Source of the DNA: Serratia sp. UGAL515B_01
GTDB taxonomy: Bacteria > Pseudomonadota > Gammaproteobacteria > Enterobacterales > Enterobacteriaceae
Direction: 5' to 3'
Assembly: GCF_033095805.1 (NCBI RefSeq)
Contig: NZ_CP109901.1
Span: 620,001-684,000 of the forward strand
DNA: 64,000 nt
A program made the position numbers and the translations under genes. Position 1 is the first letter of the stretch. Every line of letters begins with the position of its first letter. This document shows positions 60,486-64,000 of this stretch, piece by piece. Under the pieces are notes generated by a model. The model made no database searches and was not told the DNA's origin. It was given only the letters and a program-made list of their open reading frames with translations.

Positions 60486-61648
60486 TCAGCCTCCAAAGCC
60501 GGGATCCAGGCTGAATTGGGTTCAGCCAAAACGGGAAGCGGTGCTTGAGTGCCGGGAATGTTTCTTTCTAGTTCGGCTTGCCAGTACTGGGGAAGTTTAT
60601 GGCGATCAAGTATCGTCGGGTCGCCCCAAACCTTAGGATCGGCTTTGCGGAGTTGTGCCTGTGGGGAGAGAAGAAAGTTGGCCACAACCTGAGCGCCAGC
60701 TTTAGCATCAGAATTAAAAGGTATTGCCACAAAATGGACGTTGCCTAGCATCCCTTGCTGAAAACCAAAGGCATAAGCGCTAGCGGGAAGTTGTCCACCT
60801 GCAATCAGGTTGGCAACGTGTGCTGGATTAAAGGTCAGAGAGAACATGACTACACCATCTCCCAACAGGCGATCAATACGCGCAGCGGATGCCGGGAAGT
60901 CTCTGCCTTGACGCCACAGTAACGGATGAAGCTGGTCAAGATACTGCCACAAAGGGGCAGTGAGTGTAGCAAATTGTTCTGGCTGGGGAGGTATACTGAA
61001 TGCTTCGGGTGTTGATGTCAGAGACAGCAACAACTGTTTTAGAAACGCCGTCCCGATAAAATCCGGTGGGCGAGGGTACGTCAGTTGCCCGGGATGCCGT
61101 TGTATAAAAGCCAGCAGACTTGCAGGATCGCTAGGGGGATTAGGCACACGCTCACGATCGGCAATCAACATCAGTTGTGCTCGCCCCCAGGGCGACTCGG
61201 CCCCCTCTGTGGGGATGGAAAAATCTTCTCGTACGGGTTGAGTGGTATCGACATACTGCCAGTTAGGCAATTGCTCCGCCCAGCCGGTAGACAATAATCC
61301 CTCCATTTTTAACGTCTTGAAATTCTCGCCATTCAGCCAGAGCAGGTCGACAGAACCTTTTTCGCGCCGACCAGCAGCAGCCTCTGCCTGTATGCGTCGC
61401 ACTGCATCCGCGGTATCAGATAAAGAAACCAGCTTGACGGTGATGGCGTACTGCCGTTGCATTTCTGTCGCTACCCAGCGTAAATAAGCGTTGGCAGCAG
61501 CATCACCGCCCCAGGCATTAAAATAGACCGTTTGTCCCTGTGCCTGCTGTTTAAGCCGTTCCCAGTGGGAGATGTCAGCCATGGCCTGATAGGTCAGACA
61601 CAACATCAACATCACGATTGCGCTCTGCAGTCGTCTGAAAAACCTCAT
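60458..61648 (-). CDS. ynjB: ABC transporter substrate-binding protein YnjB
   Basis: 396 aa with a signal peptide (Y-Q-A-M-A-D). Clear orthologue of E. coli YnjB: V-Y-F-N-A-W-G-G-D-A-A near residue 42, R-I-Q-A-E-A-A-A-G-R, G-A-E-S-P-W-G-R-A-Q, T-Y-P-R-P-P-D-F. Periplasmic component of the YnjBCD importer. Ligand unknown. Confidence 0.93.
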   Translation of the reverse strand: MRFFRRLQSAIVMLMLCLTYQAMADISHWERLKQQAQGQTVYFNAWGGDAAANAYLRWVATEMQRQYAITVKLVSLSDTADAVRRIQAEAAAGRREKGSVDLLWLNGENFKTLKMEGLLSTGWAEQLPNWQYVDTTQPVREDFSIPTEGAESPWGRAQLMLIADRERVPNPPSDPASLLAFIQRHPGQLTYPRPPDFIGTAFLKQLLLSLTSTPEAFSIPPQPEQFATLTAPLWQYLDQLHPLLWRQGRDFPASAARIDRLLGDGVVMFSLTFNPAHVANLIAGGQLPASAYAFGFQQGMLGNVHFVAIPFNSDAKAGAQVVANFLLSPQAQLRKADPKVWGDPTILDRHKLPQYWQAELERNIPGTQAPLPVLAEPNSAWIPALEAEWLKRYGVR

Positions 61649-61676
61649 TTTATAAACCTCATTTTACGCTGTCTCC

Positions 61677-62762
61677 TCATGTCAATTCGTCGAAGCTGTG
61701 ACGCTTGATAAAACGCCTGTCGAGAAAGTCTTTCCACCGCCCAGCCCAACGCCCTTCGGCGGTCAGCCGCCCCCAACTCATCAGCGCGCCGCCTTGTCCG
61801 TCTGCCAGTAGCGCCAGCGCTGAGGCTACAGGTTTAAAATGGCCAAGGGGTTGTTGAGTGAACAGATGTGTCAGGTTATTGGCTAAGACTTCCCCTTGGC
61901 GTACTGCATACACACCGCTTTTAGGTGTATTGGTGATAGCGGCGCAATCTCCTGTGACAAAAACATGGGGATGAGAAGGGCTTTGCAAGGTTTCAGAACT
62001 CTGAATAAACCCTAGCTGGTCACACCGCAGCCCCGAATTCTGCCACCAGTCCAATGGTGCCGGCCCGGTTGCCATGATCACTCTATTTCCCTGCCATACG
62101 ACCCGTTGCCCCGCCATCAACCTATCTCCGGCAATAGTATCAATAGCACAGTGCTCATCTACCTGGATGCGCTTTTGGCGTAGATGACGCAACGCCCTTG
62201 TTCGTAGAGCGGGAGGATGGCCACGAAGCAGCTTACCGCCACAAAAAAGAGCTAGAGAAGGGACCTGATGAGGCAGTGCCAGTGCCAACTCTAAGCCAGC
62301 AGCCCCACCCCCTACGATTGCTACGGGTTTGGGATCTTGCTGCCAACGTTCCACTTTCGCCAAAAAGTCGGCAAAGGGTTTTACCGGACAAATGTCGATG
62401 GACGATTGCTGACGTTCCGGTAATCTGGGAACCGAACCGGTATTCAGTGATAACCACTCTCCTTGTAGCCAAGTATCGTCTGTCAGTCGGACCTTTTTTC
62501 TGTCTGCATCCAGCATATCCAGTGTTCCCTGGATAAATTCAACGCCTGCGGCTTGGCAGATAGGGGGCAAATGGATACGGCATTGTTCTGGCCGGTAGTG
62601 CCCGGCTAACAACCCCGGCAACATACCGGAGTACCACGCATAGGGAGAAGGGGAAAGTAAGGCTATACGCCTCATTTTGATAGTACGCGTTGCCCACTTT
62701 CGCAAGACAACGACATGTGCATGGCCCGCACCGACCAACAGGATGTCGAACTTTGATGTCAT
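61677..62762 (-). CDS. NDH-2-like FAD-dependent oxidoreductase
   Basis: 361 aa from ATG 62762 (M-T-S-K-F-D-I-L-L-V-G-A-G-H-A-H), chosen because it overlaps the upstream stop (ATGA). Two dinucleotide motifs: G-A-G-H-A-H at the N-terminus and V-G-G-G-A-A-G-L-E near residue 150; F-V-T-G-D-C-A near residue 272 binds FAD. This group is related to type II NADH dehydrogenases and to the flavoprotein part fused to SelD in some bacteria. Electron acceptor unknown. Confidence 0.85.
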   Translation of the reverse strand: MTSKFDILLVGAGHAHVVVLRKWATRTIKMRRIALLSPSPYAWYSGMLPGLLAGHYRPEQCRIHLPPICQAAGVEFIQGTLDMLDADRKKVRLTDDTWLQGEWLSLNTGSVPRLPERQQSSIDICPVKPFADFLAKVERWQQDPKPVAIVGGGAAGLELALALPHQVPSLALFCGGKLLRGHPPALRTRALRHLRQKRIQVDEHCAIDTIAGDRLMAGQRVVWQGNRVIMATGPAPLDWWQNSGLRCDQLGFIQSSETLQSPSHPHVFVTGDCAAITNTPKSGVYAVRQGEVLANNLTHLFTQQPLGHFKPVASALALLADGQGGALMSWGRLTAEGRWAGRWKDFLDRRFIKRHSFDELT

Positions 62763-64000
62763 CAGGCTTTGCCCCCCAAACGCCAGTGATGGAAACGTGC
62801 TAATCCTCGCATTAACCACTGCGGCGTGTGCGCTTTTCTCCAGACGCCAGCAACGTATTTATTGGCCTCACTTAAAGTAGGGTAAATATGGATCGTCCCC
62901 AAGATCTTGTTTAACCCGTAACCCTGCTTGATGGCGGTGACATATTCCGTGATCACTTCACTGGCCTGTTCTCCCACCACAGTCACCCCCAGAATGCGAT
63001 CACGGCCGGGCTCGGTTAAAACCTGTATATAGCCATGTGCAGCGTTTTCAGTGATCGCTCGATCAAGCTCACCCAGCTCAAACCGGCTAATCTCATAAGC
63101 GATACCTTGTTGTCCGGCCTCCTGTTCATTTAATCCAACCCGAGCGACTTCGGGATCGGTAAAGGTCGCCCACGGCATGACTCGATAATCCACTTTAAAA
63201 CGTTTGATCTGTCCAAACAGGCCATTGATGGCGGCATACCAGGCCTGATGCGCTGAAGCATGTGTAAATTGATAGGGTCCTGTGACATCCCCTACGGCAA
63301 AAATGTGCGGAAATCGGGTAGCCAAATACTCATCGGTTTCTAAGGTTCCATTCTCCCTGACGGCTAGAGAGAGCATCTCTAGGCCAAAACCGCTCACATT
63401 GGCCACGCGACCCAATGCCAGCAGAACGCGATCAAAGGGCAGAGAGACTTCCTGGTTATCAGACTGGTGATGGCAGATGAGTTGATGTTTACCTGCGTCC
63501 GTATCAAAACGAATCGCTCGGTGCTGTAGACGCACATCCACTCCATCTGCTCTTAGTGCATGCATGACCGTTTCGCTGGCCTCGCGGTCCTCGCGCTTCA
63601 GAACCTGAGCTCCTCGCTCAACCAGAGTGACTGCGCACCCCAGGCGCTGGAACGCCTGGGCCAGTTCGCATCCGATAGGGCCTCCTCCCAGGATCAGTAA
63701 CCGTTGGGGTTGTTCACGCAGTGTCCAAATCGTGTCTGTCGTCAATGCATCAACCTGTTCCAGACCAGGAATATCCGGGATGACAGGTCTTGAACCGGTT
63801 GCAATAATCATCGAACGAGTGCTCAGATGCTGTCCGTTGACCTCAACACTCCAGGGGGATGTCACCGTCGCTTTTCCCTGGATCACCTCTACGCCAAGCT
63901 GAGAATAACGTTCAACAGAATCATGAGGCTCAATACGCTGGATAACCTGCTGGACCCTTTCCATCACTGCGGAAAAATCGACCTGTCCGCAGACATGACG
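62762..64000 (-). CDS. mercuric-reductase-like pyridine nucleotide-disulfide oxidoreductase (5' partial)
   Basis: At least 412 aa; the frame is open to the window edge, so the true start and the N-terminal FAD/CxxxxC region lie outside. Visible: M-I-I-A-T-G-S-R-P, NAD loop L-I-L-G-G-G-P-I-G-C-E-L, F-A-V-G-D-V-T-G for FAD, and the dimerisation domain ending I-H-I-Y-P-T-L-S-E-A. In related enterobacteria such proteins are often fused to, or next to, a TVP38/TMEM64 membrane protein. First known gene of the flavoprotein-ynjBCDF run. Confidence 0.88.
   Translation of the reverse strand, partial: RHVCGQVDFSAVMERVQQVIQRIEPHDSVERYSQLGVEVIQGKATVTSPWSVEVNGQHLSTRSMIIATGSRPVIPDIPGLEQVDALTTDTIWTLREQPQRLLILGGGPIGCELAQAFQRLGCAVTLVERGAQVLKREDREASETVMHALRADGVDVRLQHRAIRFDTDAGKHQLICHHQSDNQEVSLPFDRVLLALGRVANVSGFGLEMLSLAVRENGTLETDEYLATRFPHIFAVGDVTGPYQFTHASAHQAWYAAINGLFGQIKRFKVDYRVMPWATFTDPEVARVGLNEQEAGQQGIAYEISRFELGELDRAITENAAHGYIQVLTEPGRDRILGVTVVGEQASEVITEYVTAIKQGYGLNKILGTIHIYPTLSEANKYVAGVWRKAHTPQWLMRGLARFHHWRLGGKA

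Overview
The window is a chromosomal segment of an enterobacterium. The first 25 kb is core sequence: the division and cell-wall (dcw) cluster from the 3' end of murE to lpxC, then secM-secA-mutT, yacG-zapD-coaE, guaC, and frsA-crl-proB-proA ending at a tRNA-Thr(CGU). Protein sequences are close to, but clearly distinct from, those of E. coli. With the ynjBCDF block, a DUF721 gene beside secM and the dispersed repeats found here, this points to the Serratia/Yersinia side of Enterobacterales, Serratia being my best guess (inference).

Region 1 (1-25.4 kb) is dense, overlapping housekeeping genes. Peptidoglycan precursor synthesis (MurE, MurF, MraY, MurD, MurG, MurC, DdlB), septum machinery (FtsW, FtsQ, FtsA, FtsZ), lipid A commitment (LpxC) and Sec export (SecM/SecA) lie in one transcriptional direction. 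The step from guaC straight to frsA is not the E. coli order and looks like a rearrangement joint.

Region 2 (25.5-57.6 kb) is a mosaic accessory region. It opens at a tRNA-Thr gene whose 3' acceptor strand is damaged, followed by a truncated P4-type integrase. It is full of IS1, IS6 and IS110 remnants and three families of short dispersed repeats. Its intact cargo looks host-directed: an enhancin-like M60 metallopeptidase, a zinc-type (Zur box) FecCD/BtuF-like ABC importer, an alpha/beta hydrolase, a full-length Pseudomonas exotoxin A (ToxA) homologue between two directly repeated IS6 copies, a catabolic/stress cluster (MFS, amidohydrolase, XapX, isochorismatase-like, pirin, LysR), an Fe(II)/2-oxoglutarate oxygenase-SDR operon, and an IMPa-like M88 metalloprotease.

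Region 3 (55.7-64 kb) holds a NamZ-type peptidoglycan lipoprotein and a minus-strand operon: a mercuric-reductase-like flavoprotein running off the window edge, a second flavoprotein, and the YnjB-YnjC-YnjD ABC system with the YnjF CDP-alcohol phosphatidyltransferase.

The standout is the exotoxin A homologue at 37154-39058. All the NAD-site, furin-site, receptor-lysine and disulfide residues I could align are present, but the C-terminal REDLK-type ER-retrieval signal is missing. It is coupled to a truncated acyl-carrier-protein reading frame and carried in an IS6-bounded segment.
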